In this document: in pieces, positions 17,396-25,683 of the stretch | How positions within the stretch are numbered: the first letter of the stretch is position 1 | Layout: every line of letters begins with the position of its first letter | NCBI GenBank assembly: GCA_038043185.1 | Contig: JBBTCO010000010.1 | Span: forward strand, 9,548-73,547 | Length of the DNA stretch: 64,000 bases | Source of the DNA: UBA5009 sp038043185 | Lineage (GTDB): Bacteria; Bdellovibrionota; Bdellovibrionia; Bdellovibrionales; Bdellovibrionaceae | Reading direction: 5' to 3' | Position numbers and translations under genes: made by a program | Notes under the pieces: generated by a model | Databases searched by the model: none | Told to the model about the DNA's origin: nothing | Seen by the model: the letters and a program-made list of their open reading frames with translations, nothing else

Positions 17396-18027
17396 ACATT
17401 ATTCTTTTTGGAGCTCCTGGAGCAGGGAAGGGAACACAATCTTCATTGCTCATTGAGAGAAAGAATATGTTTCAGATCAGCACAGGAGACTTGTTTAGAT
17501 CGGCGATCAAGAACAAGACTGATCTGGGAAAACGAGCTCAAGAATTTATGCATAGAGGGGAATTGGTACCTGACTCTATTGTGATTGGGATGGTTGAAGA
17601 GGTACTTCGAGGGCAAAATAAGAATTTTATCCTCGATGGGTTTCCACGAACGGTGGCCCAAGCTGAAGCTTTGGATTTGTTGACTTCGAAGTTGAATATA
17701 AAAATCGAAAAATCGATTTTTATTCATGTTCCAAAAACGGAACTTCTTGGACGTCTGACAGGTCGTAGAGTGTGTAAAAATTGCGGGGCGGTATATCACT
17801 TGATATCTAAACCCACTCGCAAAGCTGGGATTTGTGATGCTTGTGGTGGTGAGGTTGTACAAAGACCTGATGATCAAGAAAGTGTCATAGAGACAAGGTT
17901 AAAAGCTTATGAGGACTATACGAGCCCTCTTAAGGAATATTATAGGAAGTTAGGAAAGTATTTTGAGGTCGATGGGAATAAATCTTCGGAGGAAGTTTAT
18001 AAGAATGTAGAGTCTCTTTTAAAATAG
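17392..18027 (+). CDS. adk: Adenylate kinase (zinc-lid type)
   Basis: Adenylate kinase catalyses ATP + AMP = 2 ADP in the cytoplasm. The start is TTG at 17392, overlapping the secY stop, with GGAGGG 7 nt upstream. The P-loop GAPGAGKGTQ is at 7-16. The NMP-binding segment STGDLFRSAI and the DGFPRT motif follow. The LID domain has four Cys (CKNCGAVYH...CDACGG), so it should bind a structural zinc. It has 211 residues. The secY-adk order is common; map and infA, often next, are absent. Confidence 0.97.
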   Translation: MNIILFGAPGAGKGTQSSLLIERKNMFQISTGDLFRSAIKNKTDLGKRAQEFMHRGELVPDSIVIGMVEEVLRGQNKNFILDGFPRTVAQAEALDLLTSKLNIKIEKSIFIHVPKTELLGRLTGRRVCKNCGAVYHLISKPTRKAGICDACGGEVVQRPDDQESVIETRLKAYEDYTSPLKEYYRKLGKYFEVDGNKSSEEVYKNVESLLK

Positions 18028-18101
18028 ATTTGACTATCTTGTGGACATGATCATTTTGAAGTGTTAATTTTCCGGACCGCATTTGTAAAATAGGGTGCAT
18101 T

Positions 18102-18215
18102 ATGAAAGTACGACCATCAGTAAAAAAAATTTGCAACAAGTGCAAAGTCATTAAACGCAAAGGTGTTATCAGGGTTATTTGCGAAAATCCTAAGCACAAG
18201 CAAAGGCAGGGCTAG
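18102..18215 (+). CDS. rpmJ: 50S ribosomal protein L36 (zinc-binding form)
   Basis: This short gene encodes 37 residues: MKVRPSVKKICNKCKVIKRK, then GVIRVICENPKHKQRQG. The CxxC...C...H set (CNKC, C in VICENP, H in PKHKQ) identifies the zinc-binding form of L36. TAGGGTGC lies just upstream of the ATG. rpsM starts 2 nt after the stop. The 74-nt gap from adk contains AT-rich sequence that could hold a weak promoter for the alpha operon, but no convincing box pair was seen. Confidence 0.95.
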   Translation: MKVRPSVKKICNKCKVIKRKGVIRVICENPKHKQRQG

Positions 18216-18217
18216 TT

Positions 18218-18592
18218 ATGGCACGTTTGTTAGGAGTCGATCTTCCTCGAAATAAACGAGTGGAAATTGCTTTAACTTATATATTTGGAATTGGACGACC
18301 TCGCGCCAAAAAAATCTGTGAAATAGCGCAAATTCCAGCAACTCTTCGTACTGAAGGTTTGACGGATGAACATATTGCAAATATTCGAGCTTACATTGAA
18401 CAACATTTCAAAGTTGAAGGAGATCTTCGACGTGATGTTGGTTTATCGATTAAACGATTGATGGATTTGAACTGTTATCGCGGCACTCGACACAGAAAAG
18501 GTTTACCTGTTCGTGGTCAAAATACGCGTTCAAATGCACGCACAAGAAAAGGCCCTAAGAAAACTGTCGCTAATAAGAAAAAAGCTGTTTAA
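18218..18592 (+). CDS. rpsM: 30S ribosomal protein S13
   Basis: S13 bridges the 30S head to the 50S subunit. It has 124 residues starting MARLLGVDLPRNKRVEIALT. The helix-hairpin segment TYIFGIGRPRAKKIC, the DVGLSIKRLMDLNCYRGTRH region, and the basic tail RGQNTRSNARTRKGPKK are typical. GGCAGGGCTAGTT precedes the ATG. It starts the S13-S11-S4-alpha order. Confidence 0.97.
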   Translation: MARLLGVDLPRNKRVEIALTYIFGIGRPRAKKICEIAQIPATLRTEGLTDEHIANIRAYIEQHFKVEGDLRRDVGLSIKRLMDLNCYRGTRHRKGLPVRGQNTRSNARTRKGPKKTVANKKKAV

Positions 18593-18611
18593 TTCTAGGA
18601 GTTAATGTTTC

Positions 18612-19034
18612 ATGAGTACTGAAAATAAAGCCGCAGCATCGGCACAAACTAAGGCTGGTTCTCCAGCAAAGAAAAAAATTAAAAGAAACGTGCCTCAAGG
18701 CTATTGTTTCATTCAAGCTGGATTTGGCAATGTGATTATAACGATGACAGATCCAAATGGCGACACAGTCGCTTGGAGTTCCGCAGGACACCTAGGTTTT
18801 AAAGGAAGTCGCAAGGGCACTCCATTTGCGGCGCAAGTTGCTGCTGAAGATGCAGCAAAAAAGGCAATGGAAGCTGGCATGAAATCAGTTGATGTGCTAC
18901 TTAAGGGGCCTGGTGCTGGACGTGAACCTGCCATACGTGCATTGGCAGCAACAGGAATGCGAATTTTATCTTTAAAAGATATAACTCCAGTTCCTCATAA
19001 TGGTTGCCGACCACCCAAACGTCGTCGAATTTAA
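18612..19034 (+). CDS. rpsK: 30S ribosomal protein S11
   Basis: S11 is a platform protein of the small subunit. It has 140 residues; the first 25 or so form an Ala/Lys-rich extension before the core FIQAGFGNVIITMTDPNGDTV. SSAGHLGFKGSRKGTPFAAQ and the C-terminal ITPVPHNGCRPPKRRR are diagnostic. A TAGGAG site lies 12 nt upstream of the ATG. rpsD begins 17 nt after the stop. Confidence 0.97.
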   Translation: MSTENKAAASAQTKAGSPAKKKIKRNVPQGYCFIQAGFGNVIITMTDPNGDTVAWSSAGHLGFKGSRKGTPFAAQVAAEDAAKKAMEAGMKSVDVLLKGPGAGREPAIRALAATGMRILSLKDITPVPHNGCRPPKRRRI

Positions 19035-19051
19035 GAATACAGGAGAATAAA

Positions 19052-19678
19052 GTGAGCTGCGTGAACGACAGTGTTTGTAAATTGTGCCGAAGAGAAAATA
19101 TCAAATTATTCCTTAAGGGAGATCGTTGTTATTCCGATAAATGTTCGTTTGATCGACGACCTTACCCGCCAGGACAACATGGTCAATCTCGATTGAAATT
19201 TTCTGAATTTGCACTTCAATTACGTGAAAAACAAAAAACAAAACGTTGGTATGGATTATCTGAAAAACAATTCCGTCGTTATTTCAAAGAAGCCAGTGCT
19301 TCAAAAGAACTAACTGGAACGGCTTTGCTTAAATTTTTAGAAATGCGATTAGATAATGTCGTTTACTCTTTAGGTTATGGAGCTTCACGACGTGAAGCTC
19401 GTCAACTTGTGAGACATAACCATATTCTTATCAATGGAAAACGTGCAAATATTCCAAGTATTCTTGTGAATAAAGGCGATGTTATTCAAGTTGATGAAAA
19501 AAGTAAAAATCAAACCCGTATTCAGGCTGCTGTACAGTCTGTTGCGCGACGTTCAGTGCCAGCTTGGCTTGAAGCGGATCATGGCAAGTTTTCAGGAACT
19601 GTTAAGGATCTGCCAACTCGTGCTGAAGTGACCGTGCCTTCTGAAGAAAATATGATTGTTGAATACTATTCAAGATAA
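19052..19678 (+). CDS. rpsD: 30S ribosomal protein S4 (zinc-binding form)
   Basis: S4 nucleates 30S assembly and represses the alpha operon in E. coli. The GTG at 19052 has AGGAGA 5-6 nt upstream and gives 208 residues starting MSCVNDSVCKLCRREN. A longer start at 19004 falls within rpsK and is rejected. CKLC plus CYSDKC make the four-Cys zinc site of the C+ form. The S4 RNA-binding domain shows RLDNVVYSLGYGASRREARQ and VRHNHILINGK. Confidence 0.96.
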   Translation: MSCVNDSVCKLCRRENIKLFLKGDRCYSDKCSFDRRPYPPGQHGQSRLKFSEFALQLREKQKTKRWYGLSEKQFRRYFKEASASKELTGTALLKFLEMRLDNVVYSLGYGASRREARQLVRHNHILINGKRANIPSILVNKGDVIQVDEKSKNQTRIQAAVQSVARRSVPAWLEADHGKFSGTVKDLPTRAEVTVPSEENMIVEYYSR

Positions 19679-19698
19679 GCGTCAGGGAGACAGAAATT

Positions 19699-20727
19699 AT
19701 GCAAGAGCACTATTATAAATTTTGGAGAGAGATGATCAAACCTAAAGGTTTTGAAGTTGATCGTGAATCTCTTCGTACTGATTACGCGCGTTTTATTGTA
19801 CGTCCTCTTGAAAGAGGATTCGGCGTAACTTTAGGAAACTCACTTCGACGCATTCTATTGAGCTCAATGATGGGTTCGGCAGTATCTGCGGTGAAGTTCG
19901 AAGGCGTACTTCACGAGTTCACAACTATTCCTGATGTTCTTGAGGATGTTACGGATATTATCCTGAATTTGAAGGAAGTGCGTTTCCGTCAATTCACGCC
20001 TGATACTTTGACTCTTAAGATTTCAAAAAAAGGTCCTGGCAAACTGACTGCTGCAGACATTCAAACAAGCGATAAGATCGAAGTTTTGAATAAAGAGCAG
20101 CACATAGCAACCTTGGGCGCGAACGCTAATTTCAACGCTGAAATTATCATCAGTTACGGCCGTGGCTATGTGCCAACTGAAAATCGCGAAGAAGAGATGC
20201 CTGTTGGATTTATTCCCGTAGACGCTTTGTACAGCCCAATTCGAAAAGTTAATTACAATGTTTCAAATGCTCGTGTTGGTCAAAGAACTGACTATGATGC
20301 TTTAGCTTTAGAAATTTGGACTGATGGATCTTTGAAGCCAGAAGAATCTGTGGCATTGGCTTCAAAAATCATGAAAGAACAACTTCAGATTTTTATGACT
20401 TTTGATGAAACAATGGAGCCAGCTGAAGAGAAAAAAGACTCTTCATCTCCTCAATTGAACGATAATTTATTTCGTTCAGTTGATGATCTTGAGCTTTCAG
20501 TTCGATCTGCAAACTGTTTAAAAAATGCCAACATCAGATACATTGGCGAATTGGTTGTAAGATCAGAAGCCGAGATGTTGAAAACTAAGAATTTTGGTAG
20601 AAAATCATTAAATGAAATTAAAGAAATCTTGTCAGAGATGGGTCTGGGCCTTGGAATGAAAATCGATGGCTGGCCACCTGTAGGATGGGATCCTAATAAT
20701 CCTCCTCAAAAACGAGAACAACAGTAA
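19699..20727 (+). CDS. rpoA: DNA-directed RNA polymerase subunit alpha
   Basis: The alpha subunit dimerises to start RNA polymerase assembly and contacts UP elements and activators. It has 342 residues. The N-terminal domain shows RPLERGFGVTLGNSLRRILL and EGVLHEFTTIPDVLEDVTDI. After a Glu/Ser linker, the C-terminal domain contains DLELSVRSANCLKNANI and KNFGRKSLNEIKEIL. GGGAGACAG precedes the ATG. It ends with a hydrophilic tail about 20 residues beyond the C-terminal domain. Confidence 0.98.
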   Translation: MQEHYYKFWREMIKPKGFEVDRESLRTDYARFIVRPLERGFGVTLGNSLRRILLSSMMGSAVSAVKFEGVLHEFTTIPDVLEDVTDIILNLKEVRFRQFTPDTLTLKISKKGPGKLTAADIQTSDKIEVLNKEQHIATLGANANFNAEIIISYGRGYVPTENREEEMPVGFIPVDALYSPIRKVNYNVSNARVGQRTDYDALALEIWTDGSLKPEESVALASKIMKEQLQIFMTFDETMEPAEEKKDSSSPQLNDNLFRSVDDLELSVRSANCLKNANIRYIGELVVRSEAEMLKTKNFGRKSLNEIKEILSEMGLGLGMKIDGWPPVGWDPNNPPQKREQQ

Positions 20728-20739
20728 GCGGAGTTTGTC

Positions 20740-21273
20740 ATGAGTGCTCATAGAAGAAGAATACAACATTTCTCACGTGCAAGTGGACCAAGAAGAGCTT
20801 TGGTTCGTGGATTGGTCATTTCTTTGATCGAGCACGGTCGAATTACCACGACAGTTCAGAAGGCGAAAGAAATTCGTCGTCACGCTGAGAAACTAGTAAC
20901 TCTGGGGAAAGATGGCGATACGGCTACGCGAAGATTGCTTTTGTCACGATATCCAAATCCAAAAGCCATTGATTCAGTAATTAAAGATATTTCACCTCGA
21001 TTTAAAACTCGACCAGGTGGCTATACTCGAATTATTAAAATTGGTCGCCGACCAGGCGATACAGCGGAAATGGCTTTCCTCGAGTTTGTTGATTACGATT
21101 TCAATGCCAAAGGTAAGACTGCGAAGTCTGACAAAAAAGGCGAGAAAAAAGAAGATAAGACTGCAAAAAAAGAAGCTACAGTTGCTCGAAGACTTAAAAT
21201 GAGACAGTTGGCGGCTAAGAAAAAATCTGTGAAACAGATGCAGAAACAATCTAGAGTCGAATCCAGATCATAA
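20740..21273 (+). CDS. rplQ: 50S ribosomal protein L17 with Lys-rich tail
   Basis: L17 is a large-subunit protein near the tunnel exit. The core (residues 1-122) carries RRRIQHFSRASGPRRALVRG, LVISLIEHGRITTTVQKAKE and GGYTRIIKIGRRPGDTAEMA. A lysine/alanine-rich C-terminal extension of about 55 residues makes it 177 residues, clearly longer than E. coli L17 (127). Such tails occur in several lineages. It is the last gene of the supercluster and is followed by a strong terminator. Confidence 0.97.
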   Translation: MSAHRRRIQHFSRASGPRRALVRGLVISLIEHGRITTTVQKAKEIRRHAEKLVTLGKDGDTATRRLLLSRYPNPKAIDSVIKDISPRFKTRPGGYTRIIKIGRRPGDTAEMAFLEFVDYDFNAKGKTAKSDKKGEKKEDKTAKKEATVARRLKMRQLAAKKKSVKQMQKQSRVESRS

Positions 21274-21301
21274 TTTATTTATAATAAACGAGAAATTGAA
21301 T

Positions 21302-21336
21302 AAAAAGACTCATCCTATTGAGTCTTTTTGTTTTTC
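21302..21336 (+). terminator. strong rho-independent terminator of the alpha operon
   Basis: AAAAAGACTC (21302-21311) pairs with GAGTCTTTTT (21320-21329) across an 8-nt loop and is followed by GTTTTT. It lies 29 nt after the rplQ stop and ends the ribosomal-protein supercluster. The next gene starts at 21352. Confidence 0.9.
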
Positions 21337-21351
21337 AGGCATAATTTTAGA

Positions 21352-21915
21352 ATGAAATCACATCTTAAAGCATCGGCTGTCGTAGCTATTTTTATTCTAG
21401 TTTTTCTTGGTCTGTATTCATATTTGTCGGGTCGACCGGTCGCAAGCAGTTCCCATATAGAAGCCGTACAACAGATGGAAAAAAATGGAGTGCCAACTTT
21501 TTCTACCCAAACAATTGAGGGAGAAAAAATTGAGTTATCAGCAAAACCAGGGAAGTTAGTTATTGTTAATTTTTGGGCGTCCTGGTGCGGTCCCTGCATC
21601 GAAGAAATTCCGTCACTGGTGAAATTGGCCGAGCATTTTAAAGATAGAATCGAGATTTTGGCAATTTCCAATGATGAAAAAATAGAAGATATTCAAGTTT
21701 TTATGAAGTCATTTTCTAAACTTAAGGCAGCAAACATTAAAATAATCTGGGATCAGAATCGAAATATTGCCGACTCATTTAAAGTCCAAAGATTGCCCGA
21801 ATCTTTTATTGTGAGGACTAGCGGGAAGCTGGAGAAAAAAATCATCGGCTCGATTGGCTGGTATACGCCGCAATCAATTGAATACATTGAGTCTGTGTTG
21901 AAGAGGGTTGATTAG
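21352..21915 (+). CDS. TlpA/ResA-like exported thioredoxin-fold protein
   Basis: This is a membrane-anchored thioredoxin-fold protein that probably reduces disulfides in the periplasm. The ATG at 21352 gives 187 residues; an in-frame TTG at 21328 lies in the terminator hairpin and is rejected. Residues about 9-25 form an N-terminal membrane anchor. The active site WCGPC is at 78-82 after the strand IVNFWAS. A cis-Pro-type RLPESFIV occurs later. The family includes ResA, CcmG and TlpA (cytochrome c maturation and related roles). No cytochrome biogenesis gene is next to it, so the partner is unknown. Confidence 0.9.
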   Translation: MKSHLKASAVVAIFILVFLGLYSYLSGRPVASSSHIEAVQQMEKNGVPTFSTQTIEGEKIELSAKPGKLVIVNFWASWCGPCIEEIPSLVKLAEHFKDRIEILAISNDEKIEDIQVFMKSFSKLKAANIKIIWDQNRNIADSFKVQRLPESFIVRTSGKLEKKIIGSIGWYTPQSIEYIESVLKRVD

Positions 21916-21927
21916 ATCCTCTAAGAA

Positions 21928-22272
21928 TTAGGGTTTTTCAGTTATCTTAAGATCAATTTGGTATTCCGTAGGCCCATCATGCCCAATCGGAGTTTGGTCT
22001 TGAATGACTTTTAAAGAACCATACTTCGGCACACATTCACAAATTCTGCCAAGCTTAAAGTTGTATTCTGTAATATCTAGCCCGCCGGGTTTTATTATTG
22101 TGCTGGTAAAATCAAGTACTGATAGATTTTGTGCGTGGATATCTTGTGCCAAAGATGGATTATGAATAAAGATATTTGCAATATTTCTTGCATCTTTTTT
22201 AGATTGAGGTTCATCAGCAAATCCAGCTAGCGAAGCGGATAATATCATTAGTGTGGCTAATATGATCTTCAT
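21928..22272 (-). CDS. small secreted protein, unknown function
   Basis: The 114-residue product has a clear Sec signal peptide (MKIILATLMILSASLAGFA, cleavage before DEP). The mature part is about 95 residues, hydrophilic, with a close Cys pair (CEC) in RICECVPKYG. AGGAG lies about 7 nt upstream of the ATG on the minus strand. It converges on the thioredoxin-like gene with a 12-nt gap. The adjacency of a CxC protein to an exported thioredoxin-fold protein is suggestive but unproven. I do not recognise the family. Confidence 0.8.
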   Translation of the reverse strand: MKIILATLMILSASLAGFADEPQSKKDARNIANIFIHNPSLAQDIHAQNLSVLDFTSTIIKPGGLDITEYNFKLGRICECVPKYGSLKVIQDQTPIGHDGPTEYQIDLKITEKP

Positions 22273-22353
22273 AAATTGGCTCCTATTCGTTAAAGATTCA
22301 AGACTCTTGTAGCAAATCGGCCAACTAAAGCAAGTGCTTGTTTGAAAGAAGAA

Positions 22354-24333
22354 TTATAAACCAAATTTCTTTTTCAAATCGTCGACGGCTTTTTTGCCTT
22401 CTTCTTCAAGCTTTTTCTTTCCTTGGTTTTCGGCATCTTTTTTGGCTTGATCCGTTTTAGATTCGGCGGCCTTTTTCTGAGCTTCCGCTTGATCTTGAAC
22501 TTTTTTAAGTTCTTTTTCTACCTGAGATTTGAGTTGGTTTATTTGACCTTCTATTTTTTCTTTATGCTGAGCAATTTCCTTTTGAACATACTGCTCGATT
22601 TTCTTTCGGGCTTCATCGATCTTTAGTTGAATTTGTTTTTGAAAACCTTTTTGCAGTTCAGAACCAAGATTGGACTCAATATCAAAATTAATATGTGGAA
22701 GAAGGCCGTTGGCCTCGGCCACCAAACTGACCTGAGGAATACCGGCAAAAACATTCTTCAATATTGAATCGGCGACGGCATCTTTCGAAGACACATCGTA
22801 GTCGATATTTTTAAATTGATTATCAAGCTTCATTTTTAAATCTTTATAGGCCTCGAGATGGGCATTTACCAACAATGAGCCCTGAGCTTTTTTAAAACCA
22901 ATTTTTACATCAGGAGATTGGACAAATTCCTTTTCGGCAAGTGGGTAGGAACCCACTTTGAAAGTCAGATCTGCCTTGCTGACCGAGGTGGTATTGTTCA
23001 AGACAATTTTTAAATCTGTACCGCGAATATTTTGAGGTGGGAAATCACCGGCGATATCGATAACAGTGGGCTTCCCAGTAAGAACTTGATTCGAAGTGAT
23101 GTCAGTGATTTGTCCCTTGATGTCTCCAGAATAGGGTGAAGCTCCTGCTTGCGAGCTTATCGAAGTTTTTTTCAACCAAAATAAGGGATAAGAATTGGGC
23201 CGACCAAACTCATAAGTCACGCCTTTGCTTCGAGGACGAGGTTGGATCGCTATCTCGGGCTCTTCATTGCTGCCGTCCTTTTTCTTAATTAGATTAGGTG
23301 GCGCATATTTTTCATACATGGCTTTATACTTATTAACCTTTTCCATATAAGGTGCCAGGTACTTTTTAAAAACAGACATGCTAATTGATTTGGCATCAAT
23401 TTTTGGAATCTTAAAGTGTTTTTCAAGATCTTTAATGTCTGCTTTGATTTGTGCATCAAGGTCTTTGAGCCCATCCTGTGCGCCTTTAAGATCAGTGTTG
23501 AAATCACTATTTGCAGTCTGAACAACTTTGAGTTTGGCATCCCCTTCCTTAAGGATGGAATCAATTTCTTTCAAAGAATCTTGCAGTTCTTGAGGTGACT
23601 TAAAATTACTTGTTTTCACTTTACCAAGGCGATCACCTAACATCTGGAAGTCTTTGCCTTGCGGAAGTTGTTTAATTCGCTCTTGCCATGCGGTTTGCTT
23701 TTTTTGGAAATCCGCTTCAAGTGCTTTAGCTTTTTCTTTAGAAATAAGGCTTTGATTTAATTTCTCGAGTTGCATATCCGACGAAGAACCACCGAGCATG
23801 GCAACAATATCACCCAAAACATTGTCTTCACCTTTTTTTTCAATTTGGTTTAGTGCCAAGCCTTTGACTTTTTCAGCCTCCTTCGACATGGCGGAGTCTT
23901 TTTCAGGAGTAACGGGTTCTGGAGGTTTAACTTTGCCAGGAGTTTTTCTGATTTTATTGAATTCGATTTGCTCAACTGCAACCTCGTTAACAACAATTTT
24001 TGCTCTTAAAAGAGCGTCCCATAACATCGAGAAACGAATATCACCTATGCTGATGGAATTCTGTTTAGGTTGATCGGCATCAGTAATATTGACTCCTTGA
24101 ATGCGCAAGGAAGCCTTAAAAAAACTTGTTTCGAGTTTTTCCACGTCGACTTCGGCGCCGACCACTTGATAGCCAACCCATTCCATAGTTTTTCTGAGGT
24201 GAAGATCAAAAAGAAAATGAAAATAAAGGACCATGACCAAAACGATGATGGTGACTGGGACAATGGCTTCCCAACGGATGGGACCTTTTGGTTTCTTGAT
24301 TTTTTTTGGCTTGTTTTCAGTTTCATTTTTCAA
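22354..24333 (-). CDS. TIGR03545-like membrane-anchored coiled-coil protein
   Basis: The 659-residue protein has one N-terminal transmembrane segment (about 24-45, VTIIVLVMVLYFHFLF) and a large region resembling AsmA-type envelope proteins. It carries long predicted coiled coils (about 155-345) and a Lys/Glu/Gln-rich coiled C-terminus (about 570-659). It looks like the uncharacterised family TIGR03545, which is normally encoded next to TIGR03546, and the next gene upstream fits that partner. The order is therefore TIGR03546-TIGR03545 in one operon. No catalytic motif is visible. An envelope function is inferred from topology only. Confidence 0.8.
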   Translation of the reverse strand: MKNETENKPKKIKKPKGPIRWEAIVPVTIIVLVMVLYFHFLFDLHLRKTMEWVGYQVVGAEVDVEKLETSFFKASLRIQGVNITDADQPKQNSISIGDIRFSMLWDALLRAKIVVNEVAVEQIEFNKIRKTPGKVKPPEPVTPEKDSAMSKEAEKVKGLALNQIEKKGEDNVLGDIVAMLGGSSSDMQLEKLNQSLISKEKAKALEADFQKKQTAWQERIKQLPQGKDFQMLGDRLGKVKTSNFKSPQELQDSLKEIDSILKEGDAKLKVVQTANSDFNTDLKGAQDGLKDLDAQIKADIKDLEKHFKIPKIDAKSISMSVFKKYLAPYMEKVNKYKAMYEKYAPPNLIKKKDGSNEEPEIAIQPRPRSKGVTYEFGRPNSYPLFWLKKTSISSQAGASPYSGDIKGQITDITSNQVLTGKPTVIDIAGDFPPQNIRGTDLKIVLNNTTSVSKADLTFKVGSYPLAEKEFVQSPDVKIGFKKAQGSLLVNAHLEAYKDLKMKLDNQFKNIDYDVSSKDAVADSILKNVFAGIPQVSLVAEANGLLPHINFDIESNLGSELQKGFQKQIQLKIDEARKKIEQYVQKEIAQHKEKIEGQINQLKSQVEKELKKVQDQAEAQKKAAESKTDQAKKDAENQGKKKLEEEGKKAVDDLKKKFGL

Positions 24334-24374
24334 GGTGAAGTCCTTTTTCGTGGTTGTGATGAGAGAAGAGGTGT

Positions 24375-24911
24375 TTAATTTCCGTGGACGCCGTAAAGGC
24401 TATCGTATTTGCAGTACCAATTATAAAATGCGGTTGCTTTGAAAGCTTTCCACATTTTAGTTTCTTTAAATCGAGCCAAGACAGTTTCACGATATTTCAG
24501 GATCAGGGCTTTAAAAATAAAGAAAGCAAGAGGAGCAAGCAGAATAGAAACAACCATAGAGCCCATAACAATGCTGTTATTGAAACGTGTCATTGGGACT
24601 AAAGGAGCGTTGTAAAGACTGACAAACAGGGGACGCAGAGCTGGGCTTTGAAGAAATTTTTGTCCAAGAACGTCGGCGACAGGGTCAAAAAGATAAGCGA
24701 CAAATTTAAAGAAGAAGGCGGATAAAAAGGCAGCACCCAATTGAATTCGAAAAATAAAAACTAAAAGAAAAATGAGTAGAGTTTGCAGCGAAATAAAGGG
24801 AGCAAAACCCAGAATTATTCCGCAAGTAAGTCCAGCAGCCAAAGGGTTAGTGCCTGTATCGGAATTAAGGAGTTTAAAAAAGGCAAAAATTTGCTTTAAG
24901 AGTAATGTCAT
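24375..24911 (-). CDS. TIGR03546-like membrane protein
   Basis: The 178-residue protein has several hydrophobic helices. It contains LNSDTGTNPLAAGLTCGIIL near the N-terminus, as in DUF2062/TIGR03546 proteins. GAGGACAT sits just before the ATG on the minus strand. It precedes the TIGR03545-like gene by 41 nt. The family is described as a usual neighbour of TIGR03545 and has no known function. The recognition rests on recalled motifs and on the gene pairing. Confidence 0.78.
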   Translation of the reverse strand: MTLLLKQIFAFFKLLNSDTGTNPLAAGLTCGIILGFAPFISLQTLLIFLLVFIFRIQLGAAFLSAFFFKFVAYLFDPVADVLGQKFLQSPALRPLFVSLYNAPLVPMTRFNNSIVMGSMVVSILLAPLAFFIFKALILKYRETVLARFKETKMWKAFKATAFYNWYCKYDSLYGVHGN

Positions 24912-25038
24912 ATGTCCTCATCTAAATTGAAATTAACTAGGGCGTGTCCTCAATAACTTCAAATATTTCCTGTGAATTTGCAAGAGGAGTAGGAATTCTG
25001 TGCCGAGTCGAAGTTTTTTGTTAAGATATGATTTATCA

Positions 25039-25055
25039 ACAGAGAGTTTCTCTGT
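25039..25055. promoter_or_regulatory. 7-bp inverted repeat in gmhA leader
   Basis: ACAGAGA (25039-25045) and TCTCTGT (25049-25055) form a perfect inverted repeat with a 3-nt centre, 22 nt before the gmhA ATG. It could be an operator or a small mRNA hairpin near the ribosome site. It is in the divergent gap between gmhA and the TIGR03546-like gene. Confidence 0.3.
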
Positions 25056-25077
25056 ACACTAGGTCTACGAGGTTGCG

Positions 25078-25683
25078 ATGAATTTGAAAGAATACATTCA
25101 GAGTAGTTTTAAGGAATCGGCAAACAACCTCGTGAAACTGTCCGAATCAGGCGAAGTCCAAGCTCAGCTGATGACTGCGGCTGAATGGATTATCGAAAGT
25201 ATAAAGAAGGGTGGTAAACTCTTAACTGCAGGAAATGGTGGCTCAGCAGCAGATGCTCAGCACATTGCTGCAGAACTTGTGGCCAAGCTTTCCAGGGACC
25301 GAACCTCGATTGCGGCAATTGCCCTGACGGTGGATACTTCCTTGTTAACAGCGGTCGGCAATGACTATGGTTATGATTTTATTTATGATCGGCAGCTGCA
25401 AGGTTTAGCGCAACCTCCTGATATTTTCTTGGCTATTACGACATCTGGAAATTCAAAAAATATTTTAAAGGCACTTGAGCGGGCCAAATTGAAAAATGTT
25501 AAATCTATTTTATTAACTGGTTTTGACGGTGGAAAAGCGCGAGCCCTTGCTGATCTTACTATTCTTGCTCCTGGAAATCAGACGGCACAAATTCAAGAAG
25601 CCCACATTGCGATTTATCATACTCTTTGTTTTCTAATTGAAAAATCTTTGGTTGAGTCAGGTCATGTCAAGTACTTGGACTGA
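25078..25683 (+). CDS. gmhA: Phosphoheptose isomerase (sedoheptulose-7-phosphate isomerase)
   Basis: GmhA makes D-glycero-D-manno-heptose 7-phosphate, the first step of ADP-heptose synthesis for LPS inner core. It has 201 residues. The SIS-domain loop AGNGGSAADAQH is at 51-62. His62 and Glu66, plus Gln and His in IQEAHIAIYH near 175-185, match the zinc ligands of E. coli GmhA. AITTSGNSKNIL is the second substrate-binding loop. Its last 27 nt overlap the end of the convergent flippase-like gene. No other heptose gene (hldE, gmhB) is in the window. Confidence 0.95.
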   Translation: MNLKEYIQSSFKESANNLVKLSESGEVQAQLMTAAEWIIESIKKGGKLLTAGNGGSAADAQHIAAELVAKLSRDRTSIAAIALTVDTSLLTAVGNDYGYDFIYDRQLQGLAQPPDIFLAITTSGNSKNILKALERAKLKNVKSILLTGFDGGKARALADLTILAPGNQTAQIQEAHIAIYHTLCFLIEKSLVESGHVKYLD

